Source: Acidobacteriota bacterium (lineage in GTDB: Bacteria > Acidobacteriota > Terriglobia > Terriglobales > Acidobacteriaceae). From it: a DNA stretch of 22,430 nt. The stretch spans positions 1 to 22,430 of the forward strand of contig JAJYCQ010000029.1 of assembly GCA_021778315.1 (NCBI GenBank). The letters are read 5' to 3'. This document shows positions 5,449-15,143 of this stretch, piece by piece; position 1 is the stretch's first letter, and the number at the start of each line of letters is the position of its first letter. Made by a program: the position numbers and the translations under genes. Below the pieces are notes generated by a model. The model worked only from the letters and a program-made list of their open reading frames with translations. It was not told the DNA's origin and made no database searches.

Positions 5449-7227
5449 ATGAGACAGAGCTTCAGTGTTGGGATCGGTGGCGCGGCGGGGCAGGGAGTGG
5501 CGACTCCGGGTGATATTTTTGCGAAGATCTTCAGCCGTCGCGGGCTGCATTTGAATGCGTATAACGCGTATCAATCGATCATTCGCGGTGGGCATACGTT
5601 TCTGACGATTCGCACGGGCGTGGACAGGATTGGGAATACGGATGAGCGGATCGACCTGCTGATTCCGCTGAACCAGGACACGATGGACCGGCATCTGCGG
5701 CTGCTGACGGCGGGGTGCGCTTGCTTGTATAACGCGGACCTGATCAAGCCGGGGAGCGCTGCGGCGGGAGTGCAGATGTGTGGGATTCCGGTGTCGACGC
5801 TGGCGGACATCAGCAAGAACAAAGTGGCGCAGAATACGCTGGCGATTGGTGCCGGCCTGAGCATGATGGGGGTGGGGTTCGCTGCGCTGGAGAGCGTGCT
5901 GGAGGAGCAGTTCCGGAAGAAGGAACGTGCGGTGATTGATGAGAATGTGAGCCTGGCGCGGGCGGGGTATGACTATGCGACCAAGAACTTTAAGCCGTTT
6001 GCACGGGCGCTGCCGATGACGGAGAAGCGCTACGCGGTGCTGAGTGGGAATGGCGCGATGGCGATGGGAGGGGCAGCGGCAGGCGTGAAGTTTTATACGG
6101 CGTACCCGATGAGTCCGGCGACGGGGGTGCTGCACTGGATGGCGGAACACGCTCGCAAGGCGGAGATTATGGTGCGGCAGGTGGAGGACGAGATTGGGGT
6201 GATCAATATGGCGATCGGCGCGGCGCATGCTGGGGTGCGATCGATGTGCGCGACGTCGGGTGGTGGATTTGCGCTGATGAGCGAGGGGCTGGGGCTGTCG
6301 GCGCAGGCGGAGATTCCGGTGGTGGTGATTGATTGCCAGCGGGCGGGGCCGTCGACTGGCGTTCCGACGAAGACCGAGCAGGGAGATTTGTGGCAGATGC
6401 TGGGCGCGGCGTTCGGGGATTATCCTCGGGTGATCGCTGCTCCGCTGGATATTGCGGATTGCTTTAAGTTGATGCCGGAGATGTTTAATTTGACGGACAA
6501 GTTTCAGTGTCCGGGGATTGTGCTGTGCGATCTGCTGCTGGCGGAGGGACGGCTGAGTGTTGATCCGAAGGAGATTGATTTCAATCCGGTGATCGATCGC
6601 GGGGAGATGATTACTACGAATGGGGCGGGGGAGCATGAGCCCTATAAGCGGTACAAGATTACGGAGAGTGGGGTGTCGCCGCGGGTGATTCCGGGGGTGC
6701 CGGGGTATACGCATGTGGTGTCGAGTGATGAGCATGATGAGGATGGAGTGCTGATCAGCGACATGTATACGAATGCGGGGAAGCGGCGCGCGATGATGGA
6801 GAAACGCATGCGGAAGGTGGCGGGGATCGAGGCTTCGGTGGAGGCGCCGAAGTTGTTGGGGCCGAAGGATGCGGATGTGACGCTGATTGGTTGGGGATCG
6901 ACGTATGGGGTTATCGATGAGGCTTGCGAGTTGCTGCGGGATGCTGGGATTTCGGCGAACCATCTGCCGATCCGCTGGCTGGTGCCGCTGCATGGAGAGG
7001 CGATTGTGGAGCTGCTGAAGGGGGCTCGGCACACGATTATCGTGGAGAACAATTTCAGCGGGCAGTTCGCTCGGTACCTGCGCAGTGAGACGGGATTTGT
7101 TCCGGATGGAAATATCCGGAAGTATGACGGCGAGCCGTTCTTTCCGCACCACATTGTGGAGGCGGTGAGGGAGCAGCTGGCGGGGAATACGAAGCTGTCG
7201 GTGCCATCGCATGAGGTGATGGTGTAG
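5449..7227 (+). CDS. korA: 2-oxoacid:ferredoxin oxidoreductase, fused gamma-alpha subunit (KorA-like)
   Basis: A 592-residue large subunit that, with the thiamine-diphosphate subunit encoded next, converts 2-oxoglutarate (or a related 2-oxoacid) plus CoA to acyl-CoA and CO2, reducing ferredoxin. The N-terminal gamma domain starts with VGIGGAAGQGV (7-17) and spans about 190 residues (NAYQSIIRGGHTFLTIR). The alpha domain has GNGAMAMGGAAAGVKFYTAYPMSPAT, RQVEDEIGVINMAIGAAHAG, CATSGGGFALMSEG and RAGPSTGVPTKTEQGDLWQM. The C-terminal domain includes VTLIGWGSTYGVIDEA and IIVENNFSGQFARYLRSE. This is the two-subunit architecture without separate delta/ferredoxin subunits. ATG 5449 is chosen since GGGGAG sits 6-8 nt upstream; ATG 5443 is nearly as good. 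The 38-bp gap to korB implies an operon. Substrate preference (2-oxoglutarate versus pyruvate) is inferred from resemblance. Confidence 0.92.
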   Translation: MRQSFSVGIGGAAGQGVATPGDIFAKIFSRRGLHLNAYNAYQSIIRGGHTFLTIRTGVDRIGNTDERIDLLIPLNQDTMDRHLRLLTAGCACLYNADLIKPGSAAAGVQMCGIPVSTLADISKNKVAQNTLAIGAGLSMMGVGFAALESVLEEQFRKKERAVIDENVSLARAGYDYATKNFKPFARALPMTEKRYAVLSGNGAMAMGGAAAGVKFYTAYPMSPATGVLHWMAEHARKAEIMVRQVEDEIGVINMAIGAAHAGVRSMCATSGGGFALMSEGLGLSAQAEIPVVVIDCQRAGPSTGVPTKTEQGDLWQMLGAAFGDYPRVIAAPLDIADCFKLMPEMFNLTDKFQCPGIVLCDLLLAEGRLSVDPKEIDFNPVIDRGEMITTNGAGEHEPYKRYKITESGVSPRVIPGVPGYTHVVSSDEHDEDGVLISDMYTNAGKRRAMMEKRMRKVAGIEASVEAPKLLGPKDADVTLIGWGSTYGVIDEACELLRDAGISANHLPIRWLVPLHGEAIVELLKGARHTIIVENNFSGQFARYLRSETGFVPDGNIRKYDGEPFFPHHIVEAVREQLAGNTKLSVPSHEVMV

Positions 7228-7265
7228 AGATTTTGTTTGCTGATTGAGTTCAAGGAGAGCTGACG

Positions 7266-8162
7266 ATGGCGACTGAAGTTGTGACTCCGAACGTGGTGGC
7301 GATGGCGGACTTCAAGGGACGGGTGGATCCTGACTGGTGTCCGGGGTGTGGGGACTATGGCGTGCTGGCGGCGGTGCAGAAGGCGCTGGTGGAGCTGCAG
7401 ATTCCGAATCATGAGGTGGCGACGATCAGCGGGATCGGGTGCTCGTCGAATTTTCCGGGGTTCATTGAGACGTATGGGATGCATACGCTGCATGGGCGGT
7501 CGCTGCCGGTGGCGACGGGCGTGAAGATGGCGAATCACGCGATGACCGTGCTGGTGACGGGCGGCGATGGGGATGGGTTCGGGATTGGGTGCGGACATTT
7601 TGTTCATGCGACGCGGAGGAATGTCGACCTGCTTTATTTGGTGATGGACAACCAGATCTATGGGTTGACGACGGGGCAGACTTCGCCGACGAGCCGGATC
7701 GGGATGAAGACGAAGAGTATGCCGTTTGGGAATATTGAGGCTCCGCTGAATCCGATTTCGCTGGCGCTGGCGGCGGGGGCGACGTTTGTGGCGAGAGGGT
7801 TCAGCGCGGACCAGAAACATCTGACGGACCTGATCAAGCAGGGGATTGAGCACAAGGGATTTTCGTTCATTGATGTGTTCAGCCCTTGCGTGACGTACAA
7901 CCACGACAATACGTTCCAGTGGTTTCGGCCGAGGGTGAAGAAGCTGGAGGAGCAGGAAGGGTACGACGCAGGGGATTGGGGAGCGGCGATGGAGAAGTCG
8001 GTGGTTTGGGGGGATGAGATTTTTATTGGGAAGTTTTTTGAGCGGACGGATCTGCCGACGCTGCACGGGTCGGAGCCGGTGCTGAAGGCGGGGCCGCTGG
8101 TGGGGCAGGAATGCAGGGTGAAGCCGGAGGTGGCGAGGTCGTTTATTGAGGAGTTGATGTAG
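7266..8162 (+). CDS. korB: 2-oxoacid:ferredoxin oxidoreductase, beta subunit (KorB-like)
   Basis: A 298-residue thiamine-diphosphate subunit, partner of the preceding gene. WCPGCGDYG (24-32) and GIGCSSNFPGF (56-66) match the beta-subunit signature. HGRSLPVATGVKMAN is followed by the ThDP/Mg motif GGDGDGFGIG (99-108) ending at the conserved Asn in MDNQIYGLTTGQTSPTS. No 4Fe-4S ferredoxin domain is fused; cysteines at 25, 28, 59 and in SPCVTYNH fit the single cluster of this class. AGGAG lies 8 nt before the ATG. The enzyme belongs to central carbon metabolism (an alternative to 2-oxoglutarate dehydrogenase in the TCA cycle), and its ferredoxin partner must be encoded elsewhere. Confidence 0.93.
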   Translation: MATEVVTPNVVAMADFKGRVDPDWCPGCGDYGVLAAVQKALVELQIPNHEVATISGIGCSSNFPGFIETYGMHTLHGRSLPVATGVKMANHAMTVLVTGGDGDGFGIGCGHFVHATRRNVDLLYLVMDNQIYGLTTGQTSPTSRIGMKTKSMPFGNIEAPLNPISLALAAGATFVARGFSADQKHLTDLIKQGIEHKGFSFIDVFSPCVTYNHDNTFQWFRPRVKKLEEQEGYDAGDWGAAMEKSVVWGDEIFIGKFFERTDLPTLHGSEPVLKAGPLVGQECRVKPEVARSFIEELM

Positions 8163-8180
8163 TCCTGCGCGGACGGCGAG
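8163..8180 (+). repeat. Short repeat directly after korB stop
   Basis: TCCTGCGCGGACGGCGAG abuts the korB TAG stop. The same 18-mer is at 12274-12291, with a one-base variant at 12299-12316, after another TAG stop. GCGCGGACGGC is also at 20498-20508 and part of it near 20612. Confidence 0.7.
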
Positions 8181-8243
8181 GGTGGGTGTGCGGGGAGGAC
8201 AGTTCGTCGGAATTGGAGCACGGAAGGTGCGCTGGATTGGAGG

Positions 8244-8265
8244 CGCGAACCTGGTTTGGTTCGTG
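8244..8265 (+). terminator. Possible weak terminator of korAB
   Basis: CGAACC (8246-8251) pairs with GGTTCG (8258-8263), extendable by a G-U and a C-G pair, followed by TGTTATCC. There is no real T-run, so it may only be an RNA-stabilising hairpin. Confidence 0.35.
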
Positions 8266-8302
8266 TTATCCACCGAATTCATGAAATCCACATGCAAAGG
8301 CC

Positions 8303-8331
8303 TTGATTGGAGAGGGTTAGCGCCGCATACT
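8303..8331 (+). promoter_or_regulatory. Sigma70-type promoter of the MerR-TPR gene
   Basis: TTGATT (8303-8308), 17-bp spacer, CATACT (8326-8331). Initiation is predicted near 8338, leaving about 48 nt to ATG 8386, or almost no leader if ATG 8344 is used. Confidence 0.55.
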
Positions 8332-8385
8332 CGCAGCTAGAGCATGCCGCGCGGTGCGGCTGCGAACGAAGCTAGACACCGAGAG

Positions 8386-9303
8386 ATGAGCGCCGTGAGC
8401 CGATACTGCCGTGAAGACGTACTGCGCATCCTCCGATTGCCTGTTCGCCAACTCGCAGCTTGGGAGAGGGCCGGGTTAATCGCTTCCTCAGAGGCCTATT
8501 CATTTGATGAGTTGGTGCAGTTGCGGAAGTTGCGCGACCTGGCGGCGACGCGGATCTCGGTGAAGAGCATTCGGCGGTCGGTGGATGCGATGCAGAAGGT
8601 GGCGGGGATGGCAAATCCGCTGCTGGAGTCGGTGGCGGTGCGGCAGGGATCGAGGGTGGCGTTCCGGCAGTGGGGAGCGCTGGTAGACCCGATGACTCGG
8701 CAGATGGCGTTTGATTTTGAGATGGCCCCGCTGAGTGGGATGGCGGTGGTGCGGAAGCATCGGCAGGAGATGAGCCCGGGGCTGGCTGAAGTGCAGGAGA
8801 TGTTTCTGCGGGCGGTGCGGCTGGAGGAGATTCCGGGGAGACTGAACGAGGCGAAGGCGGTGTACGAGACGATCCTCGAGATGCAGCCGGGACACGCGGC
8901 GACGGCGATCAATCTGGGGACGATCCACTACAACGAGCGGGAGTTTGCCGAGGCAGAACGGCTGTACCGGAGGGCTACGGAGGCTGATCCGGAGTATGCG
9001 CTGGCGTTCTTCGACCTGGGCAATGTGCTGGATGAGCAGCAGCGGATGGATGAGGCGATTGCGGCGTATGAACGAGCGCTGGCGCTGGTTCCTCAGTATG
9101 CGGATGCTCATTACAACCTGGCGCTGGCGTATGAGCGGATGCAGGAGCCGAGGAAGGCTCTGCGGCATTGGACGATGTATACGCGGCTGGACCCGACGGG
9201 GCCTTGGGCGATCCATGCGAGGAGCCAGGCGAAGAAGATTCTGGGGAGCGAGCGGCTGGGGATGGGGAGTCGGCATGGGCGGACGATGCGGATTGCTGGA
9301 TAG
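8386..9303 (+). CDS. MerR-type HTH plus tetratricopeptide-repeat protein
   Basis: About 305 residues. Residues 5-70 form a MerR-like winged helix (YCREDVLRILRLPVRQLAAWERAGLI, YSFDELVQLRKLRDLAATRISVKSIRR). A middle segment of about 65 residues has no motif I recognise. Residues about 137-272 hold four TPR units; the clearest are AATAINLGTIHYNEREFAEAERLYRRATEADP and YALAFFDLGNVLDEQQRMDEAIAAYERALALVP. A DNA-binding head joined to a protein-binding array suggests a transcription factor controlled by a protein partner rather than a metal or drug, since no effector-binding cysteines are seen. The start at 8386 is preferred for leader length; ATG 8344 adds 14 residues. The first ~130 bp of the gene are compositionally balanced while the rest is G-rich. 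The target is unknown. Confidence 0.85.
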   Translation: MSAVSRYCREDVLRILRLPVRQLAAWERAGLIASSEAYSFDELVQLRKLRDLAATRISVKSIRRSVDAMQKVAGMANPLLESVAVRQGSRVAFRQWGALVDPMTRQMAFDFEMAPLSGMAVVRKHRQEMSPGLAEVQEMFLRAVRLEEIPGRLNEAKAVYETILEMQPGHAATAINLGTIHYNEREFAEAERLYRRATEADPEYALAFFDLGNVLDEQQRMDEAIAAYERALALVPQYADAHYNLALAYERMQEPRKALRHWTMYTRLDPTGPWAIHARSQAKKILGSERLGMGSRHGRTMRIAG

Positions 9304-9337
9304 GGATTAGGGAACAGGGCTAAGGGATTAGGGTGGG
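9303..9337 (+). repeat. GGG-N4 repeat (G-quadruplex-type), intergenic copy
   Basis: GGGATTAGGGAACAGGG followed by CTAAGGGATTAGGG begins at the TAG stop of the MerR-TPR gene. It is the same family as the two copies inside the amidase linker. Confidence 0.8.
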
Positions 9338-9400
9338 GCTTGATTCTTTGCGGTGGGCGCGAAGGTGATTACGGCGACGAAGCGGGTGGTGGGGATGCGC

Positions 9401-9409
9401 TGATACACT
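9401..9409 (+). promoter_or_regulatory. Putative extended -10 promoter of the OPT gene
   Basis: TGATACACT reads as an extended -10 (TGnTACACT). No convincing -35 box lies upstream. Initiation near 9416 would leave a leader of about 42 nt. Confidence 0.35.
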
Positions 9410-9457
9410 CCGATGCGAAGCGGAAAACTTTTTGCGTTGCGTAGGAGAGATTGCCTG

Positions 9458-11722
9458 ATGGCTGAGCATACGACCTTTCGACCTTTTGTTGCGGATGGAG
9501 AAGACCGGAAGGAGCTGTCGGTACGGGCGCTGCTGCTGGGGTCTGTGTTTGGCGTGATCTTTGGCGCGGTGACGGTGTATGTGGGGCTGAAGGCTGGGCT
9601 GACGGTGGCGGCGAGTATTCCGATCTCGGTGCTGTCGATCACGATTCTGAGGGCGTTTGGGCGGGCGTCGATTTTAGAGAACAATATTGTGCAGACGACG
9701 GGCAATGCAGGTCAGTCGATTGCATCGGGAGTAATTTTCACTCTGCCGGCGCTGATTTTTCTGGGGTTCGATCTGGAGAGCTCGCGGATCTTTGCGCTGG
9801 CGCTGTTTGGTGGATGGCTGGGCGTGCTGTTCATGATTCCTCTGCGGCGGCAGTTGATTGTGGAGGAGCATGGGACGCTGAAGTATCCGGAGGGAACGGC
9901 TTGCGCGGATGTGCTGCAGGCGGGTGACCGGGGCGGATCGTTTGCGAGCCGGGTGTTCTTCGGGCTGGGGCTGGGAGGGATTTATGCGCTGTTTCAGAAT
10001 GAAAATCTGTTGAGCCTGATTCCATCGACTCCGAACTGGTCTCCGAACTTTGATCCGAACGGGCAACAGATTTTGAAGGGAGCGGCGATTCGCGCGGATG
10101 TGACGCCGGAGTACCTGGGAGTGGGGTACATCATTGGGATACGGGTGGCGGCGATTATGCTGGCGGGCGGCGTGTTTAGCTGGCTGGTGCTGATGCCTGC
10201 GATTATGTTCTTCGGGAAGCATCTGGCTGGGCCTCTGTATCCGGGGGTGGTGCCGATCTCGCAGATGAGTCCGAGTGATTTGTGGTCGACGTATGTGCGG
10301 CCGATGGGAGCGGGTGCGGTGGCGGCAAGTGGGTTGATTACGCTGCTGCGGACGGCTCCGACGATTGTGAGCGCGCTGACGTCGGGGTTCGCGAAGATGG
10401 GGGTGAAGGTGGGCGCTGGGGCGGAGAAGCCCCGGCGGACCGAGAACGATATTCCGATGAGCGTGGTGATTGGCGGGAGCGTAGTGCTGATCGTGCTGAT
10501 GTTTTTGTTTCTGGAGTTCAAGCCGGTTCCCGGGGCGCAGGTGGGCTGGATGGCGAACCTGGCGGCTAGCTTGCTGGTGGTGGTGTTTGGATTTTTGTTT
10601 GTGACGGTGTCGGCCCGGATTGTGGGGATTGTGGGATCGAGTGCGAGCCCGGTGAGCGGGATGACGATTGCGACGTTGATGGCGGTGGCGGCGATCTTTC
10701 TGGTGAAGGGATGGACGGCTCCGGCGTTTGGGGCGCTGGCGATTACGATTGGCGGGATGGTGTGCATTGCTGCGTCGAATGCAGGGGATACGAGCCAGGA
10801 TTTGAAGACGGGATTTTTGATTGGGGCGACGCCGTGGAAGCAGCAGGTGGCGGTGATGGTGGGAGTGATCGTGTCGGTCTTTTCAATTGGCGCGACGCTG
10901 AACGTGATGAACAAAGGGTTGGAGAGCTTTCAGCAATTGCCGGTGGCCAGGACGCTGTCGCTGGCGGCGCTGCCGGATGGGGTGACGAACCAAGGGAATT
11001 TTACTCGCGATCACGTGTCGCTGACGGTGAGGATGGGGACTGGCGGAGGGAGCTCTACGACGCATGAGGAGCTGACGAATGCGAAGAGCTATGTGCTACT
11101 GAATGCGATTGGATCGGCGACGCTGCAGGATGGGAAGTATTTGTTTAACCCGGCGACGGGGAAGATTGAAGTGCAGTGGGTGCAGGGGATCGGGAGCGAG
11201 AAGGCTGCGGCCCCGCAGGGGCGGTTGATGGCGACGGTGATCAATGGAATTTTGAGCCGGAAGCTGCCGTGGAGCCTGGTGCTGCTGGGCGTGGCGCTGG
11301 TGATTGGAATTGAGCTGCTGGGGGTGAGGTCGCTGACGTTTGCGGTGGGAGCGTACCTGTCGATTGGCACGACGCTGGCAATATTTGTGGGGGGCGTGGT
11401 GCGGTGGATGGTGGACCGAGCGATGGAGAAGAGCGGGACGGGGCCGAAGAGCGAGGTGGAGAGTGAGATCTCTCCGGGGAGCCTGTTTGCGTCGGGGTTG
11501 ATTGCGGCGGGAGGGATTATGGGGCTGCTGGGAGTGTGCGGGAATGTGTACGAGCAGCACTGGGATACGACGCTGCCGCGGTTTACGTCGGCGAATGCGC
11601 TCTATAAAGATTGGGTGAGTGTGATGGCGTTCGCGGCGCTGGCGTTCAGCTTGTATTACTTTGCGAGGAAGCCGTTGGAGTCTGAGAAGATTTTAGAAGG
11701 GGTTGAGAACGAGGAGATTTAA
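9458..11722 (+). CDS. OPT-family oligopeptide transporter
   Basis: A 754-residue inner-membrane protein, of the size and many-helix pattern of the OPT family. Members take up oligopeptides or metal chelates by ion-coupled transport. The N-terminal half opens with RALLLGSVFGVIFGAVTVYVGLKAGLTVAASIPISVLSI and continues with NNIVQTTGNAGQSIASGVIFTLPAL, a classic OPT signature. EEHGTLKYPEGTACADVLQAG and SNAGDTSQDLKTGFLIGATPWKQQ are also conserved. A soluble stretch of about 100 residues lies near residues 490-590. ATG 9458 is preceded by AGGAGAG at 8 nt; an in-frame upstream start at 9413 lacks this. Its TAA touches the GTG of the DUF2059 gene, so the two are co-transcribed. The substrate is not predictable from sequence. 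Confidence 0.93.
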   Translation: MAEHTTFRPFVADGEDRKELSVRALLLGSVFGVIFGAVTVYVGLKAGLTVAASIPISVLSITILRAFGRASILENNIVQTTGNAGQSIASGVIFTLPALIFLGFDLESSRIFALALFGGWLGVLFMIPLRRQLIVEEHGTLKYPEGTACADVLQAGDRGGSFASRVFFGLGLGGIYALFQNENLLSLIPSTPNWSPNFDPNGQQILKGAAIRADVTPEYLGVGYIIGIRVAAIMLAGGVFSWLVLMPAIMFFGKHLAGPLYPGVVPISQMSPSDLWSTYVRPMGAGAVAASGLITLLRTAPTIVSALTSGFAKMGVKVGAGAEKPRRTENDIPMSVVIGGSVVLIVLMFLFLEFKPVPGAQVGWMANLAASLLVVVFGFLFVTVSARIVGIVGSSASPVSGMTIATLMAVAAIFLVKGWTAPAFGALAITIGGMVCIAASNAGDTSQDLKTGFLIGATPWKQQVAVMVGVIVSVFSIGATLNVMNKGLESFQQLPVARTLSLAALPDGVTNQGNFTRDHVSLTVRMGTGGGSSTTHEELTNAKSYVLLNAIGSATLQDGKYLFNPATGKIEVQWVQGIGSEKAAAPQGRLMATVINGILSRKLPWSLVLLGVALVIGIELLGVRSLTFAVGAYLSIGTTLAIFVGGVVRWMVDRAMEKSGTGPKSEVESEISPGSLFASGLIAAGGIMGLLGVCGNVYEQHWDTTLPRFTSANALYKDWVSVMAFAALAFSLYYFARKPLESEKILEGVENEEI

Positions 11723-12253
11723 GTGAAGCGTTGGATCGCAGTGCTGGTTGTGGTGTTGGCGGTTGCTCCTTGTGGAGCGAGGGCGGATGATGCGTCGAAG
11801 CAGGCGAAGGTGAAGGAGTTGTTCGCGACGATGCGGATGGACCATATGCTGGACCAGATGATGCGTTCGATCCAGGGAGAGGTCCAGTCGATGGCGCGGA
11901 ATACTCCGGGAGCGGAACAGTTGACGCCGGCGCAGCAGAAGCTGATGCAGGACTTTATGGACAAGTCTATGAAGGTGGTGAATGAGAGCGTGGGATGGGC
12001 GGCTCTGGAGCCGGATTACGTGAAGCTGTACGCGACGACGTATTCGGAGGAGGAGATTGACGGGATTCTGGCGTTCTACAAGTCTCCCGTGGGGCAGACG
12101 ATGCTGGCGAAGACTCCGGAGTTGTCGGCTGGCGGGATGCAGATTGTGCATGCGAGGATGGGGGATTTTCAGCCGAAACTCCAGGCGCTGCAGCAGGAGT
12201 ATATGAAGGAGCTGGCGGCGACGGCTCCGGCGAAGGGCGCAAGCAAGCCGTAG
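11723..12253 (+). CDS. DUF2059-domain secreted protein
   Basis: A 176-residue protein with a signal peptide (MKRWIAVLVVVLAVAPCGARA, cleavage likely before Asp22). The mature part is helical, and its second half (YVKLYATTYSEEEIDGILAFYKSPVGQTMLAKTPEL) is the typical DUF2059 segment. Function is unknown for the family; a periplasmic location is inferred. It starts with GTG immediately after the transporter stop codon, with GAGGAG 6 nt upstream inside the transporter gene, so translation is probably coupled. A link to OPT transport is suggested only by this arrangement. Confidence 0.88.
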   Translation: MKRWIAVLVVVLAVAPCGARADDASKQAKVKELFATMRMDHMLDQMMRSIQGEVQSMARNTPGAEQLTPAQQKLMQDFMDKSMKVVNESVGWAALEPDYVKLYATTYSEEEIDGILAFYKSPVGQTMLAKTPELSAGGMQIVHARMGDFQPKLQALQQEYMKELAATAPAKGASKP

Positions 12254-12254
12254 G

Positions 12255-12316
12255 TCCTGCGGTCCTGCGCGGGTCCTGCGCGGACGGCGAGAGTTGGGTC
12301 CTGCGCGGATGGCGAG
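12255..12316 (+). repeat. Tandem TCCTGCGCGG-type repeats after DUF2059 stop
   Basis: Begins two bases after the TAG stop. Two truncated units (TCCTGCGG, TCCTGCGCGGG) are followed by two full units, TCCTGCGCGGACGGCGAG (12274) and TCCTGCGCGGATGGCGAG (12299), 25 bp apart. The full unit also follows the korB stop at 8163. Confidence 0.75.
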
Positions 12317-12335
12317 AGCTGGAGTTGTTGGCTGG

Positions 12336-12364
12336 GAGAAGCAGATTCCTTGCGGGAATGACAG
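12336..12364 (+). repeat. Interspersed repeat, GAGAAGCAGATTCC type, copy 1
   Basis: GAGAAGCAGATTCC-TTGC-GGGAATGACAG contains an ATTCC/GGAAT inverted repeat. A longer relative is at 18504-18542. Both copies are flanked by AAGGCAAGGACAAGGGCA-like low-complexity sequence. Confidence 0.7.
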
Positions 12365-12401
12365 AAAGAAAGGCAAGGACAAGGGCAGCGACAAGGGCAA
12401 G

Positions 12402-12443
12402 AAAAACCCCATGGGCTGGACGGCGCGATGGGGGGTTTGTTTG
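12402..12443. terminator. Bidirectional terminator between DUF2059 and rnj
   Basis: AAACCCC (12404-12410) pairs with GGGGTTT (12432-12438), with flanking AT/AT that can extend the stem and T-rich sequence on both exits: TTTGTTTG rightward, TTTTTC leftward. It lies exactly where converging transcripts meet. Confidence 0.6.
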
Positions 12444-12466
12444 CTGTGGGCTTCAGGGCGCTGGGA

Positions 12467-14128
<1,662 letters not shown>

Positions 14129-14329
14129 GGACCTCTAGGGTAACACCCCGAGGGCTGGAGACCTTAGTACCAGACTTTTGGAGCGGGTAGCTCTGGGGGA
14201 TGCGGGGGCGGCTTAGGGGAGAGCTTTGAAGCAAAGGGCGCTAAGGGAGCGAAGTTTCGCAACGGGGTCGTGGGGAGGGAGGGGGACTTGGACCGGACAG
14301 AGCAGCGCGGGATGTTGGGATGGCCGGGA

Positions 14330-14518
14330 CTAAATGGAGCGGAGGACGCGGGCGGGGAGGGTGAAGAGGGCTCCGATGAGCTCGAAGACGCCACCGACGA
14401 CGATGCCGACGAGGCGGAAGGGGAGAAGGATCAGCCAGACGAAGGGGTAGAGGATCAGCGCGAGGAGCGCTGCGGGCCAGCAGATGACCAGGAGGATCAG
14501 GAAGAGGAGAAGCTTCAT
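14330..14518 (-). CDS. Small hydrophobic membrane protein
   Basis: A 62-residue protein of mostly Leu, Ile, Val and Ala: MKLLLFLILLVICWPAALLA and then VWLILLPFRLVGIVVGGVFELIGALFTLP, enough for two membrane helices or one helix plus an amphipathic segment. AAAGG lies about 8 nt before the ATG. It follows the antitoxin gene by 54 bp in the same direction. No family with a known role is recognised. The strong hydrophobicity and the start signal argue that it is a real gene. Confidence 0.6.
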   Translation of the reverse strand: MKLLLFLILLVICWPAALLALILYPFVWLILLPFRLVGIVVGGVFELIGALFTLPARVLRSI

Positions 14519-14572
14519 GGGGGCTGCCTTTCTTTGGGAGATACGCAGCGTGTGGGGTGGTGGTTCCGTGTG

Positions 14573-14863
14573 CTAGGAGGCTTTGGCTTCGCTGGTCAGG
14601 GCCTCGTGGATGAGCATCTTGAGGTAGGTCTGGTATTTGAGGCCGCGCTTCTCGGCTAGCTTGCGGGCTAGCTCGATGTCGACTGGGTCGAGGCGGATGG
14701 TGGTGGTGGGGAGGCCGGCCTTGCGGGCGACCGTGCCACGACCGAGACGGCCTTCAGCGGCGGCCTTCGTAAATGCCTCAATGGACTCGTCCTGATGAGT
14801 GTCCCACCATTCCGCTTCTTCGGCTTCCGATTTGAAATCAGGGAATATTCTTGTCTCGGGCAT
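14573..14863 (-). CDS. Ribbon-helix-helix (CopG-type) antitoxin
   Basis: A 96-residue antitoxin partner of the toxin that precedes it. The N-terminal half (FPDFKSEAEEAEWWDTHQDES) is the acidic/aromatic segment typical of COG5304-like antitoxins and probably wraps the toxin. The C-terminal half (TTTIRLDPVDIELARKLAEKRGLKYQTYLKMLIHEAL) is a ribbon-helix-helix fold for DNA binding. A perfect AAGGAGG lies 6 nt before the ATG, inside the toxin's 3' end; the two ORFs overlap by 26 bp. The antitoxin thus has its own strong start signal, which would keep it in excess. It probably represses the operon at the palindrome 15220-15248. The order toxin-then-antitoxin matches BrnTA. Confidence 0.85.
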   Translation of the reverse strand: MPETRIFPDFKSEAEEAEWWDTHQDESIEAFTKAAAEGRLGRGTVARKAGLPTTTIRLDPVDIELARKLAEKRGLKYQTYLKMLIHEALTSEAKAS

Positions 14864-15143
14864 TCCGATCCTCCTTCAGTGCGAAGTACCACTCGTGCCA
14901 TCTATTTCTGAGCGGCAAAGCGGTTACGACGCGAATCCTACGGTTCCTAACAGTTGTAATGACCTGGAGGATTCGACCTGCTGTTGTCTCGCCAATCTGT
15001 TCGGTACGCTCCTCGCCGTTTCTGATTGTTGCGGCCAGGTCGATAGGGTCGTTTGTTATGACTTCTTCAGCTTCGCGTGGTTCGACTCCGTGCCTTGCAA
15101 TGTGGGCGATGTTGAACTCGTCCCAATCGAAAGAAGCTGACAT
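14838..15143 (-). CDS. brnT: BrnT-family toxin
   Basis: A 101-residue RelE-like ribonuclease toxin, by family. The opening FDWDEFNIAHIARHGVEPREAEEV is the BrnT hallmark (FDWD...N..KHGV...EA), and the second half has RILQVITTVRNRRIRVVTALPLRNRWHEWYF in place of the usual RIISAR-type strand. BrnT toxins inhibit translation by cutting RNA. The start is supported by AGGAAGG 7 nt upstream. The antitoxin gene overlaps its end. Base composition here is balanced, unlike the strongly C-rich coding strands of dapD and rnj on either side, which suggests recent acquisition. Some catalytic-strand residues differ from the commonest BrnT pattern, so activity is not assured. Confidence 0.82.
   Translation of the reverse strand: MSASFDWDEFNIAHIARHGVEPREAEEVITNDPIDLAATIRNGEERTEQIGETTAGRILQVITTVRNRRIRVVTALPLRNRWHEWYFALKEDRNARDKNIP

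Noticed and set aside
5392..7212. Long minus-strand ORF of 606 codons opposite korA
   Set aside because: Arg/His/Pro-rich translation typical of the complement of a G-rich coding strand. korA on the other strand has clear family motifs.
6642..8297. 551-codon minus-strand ORF across the korA-korB junction
   Set aside because: Antisense to two secure genes, low-complexity composition, no domain motif.
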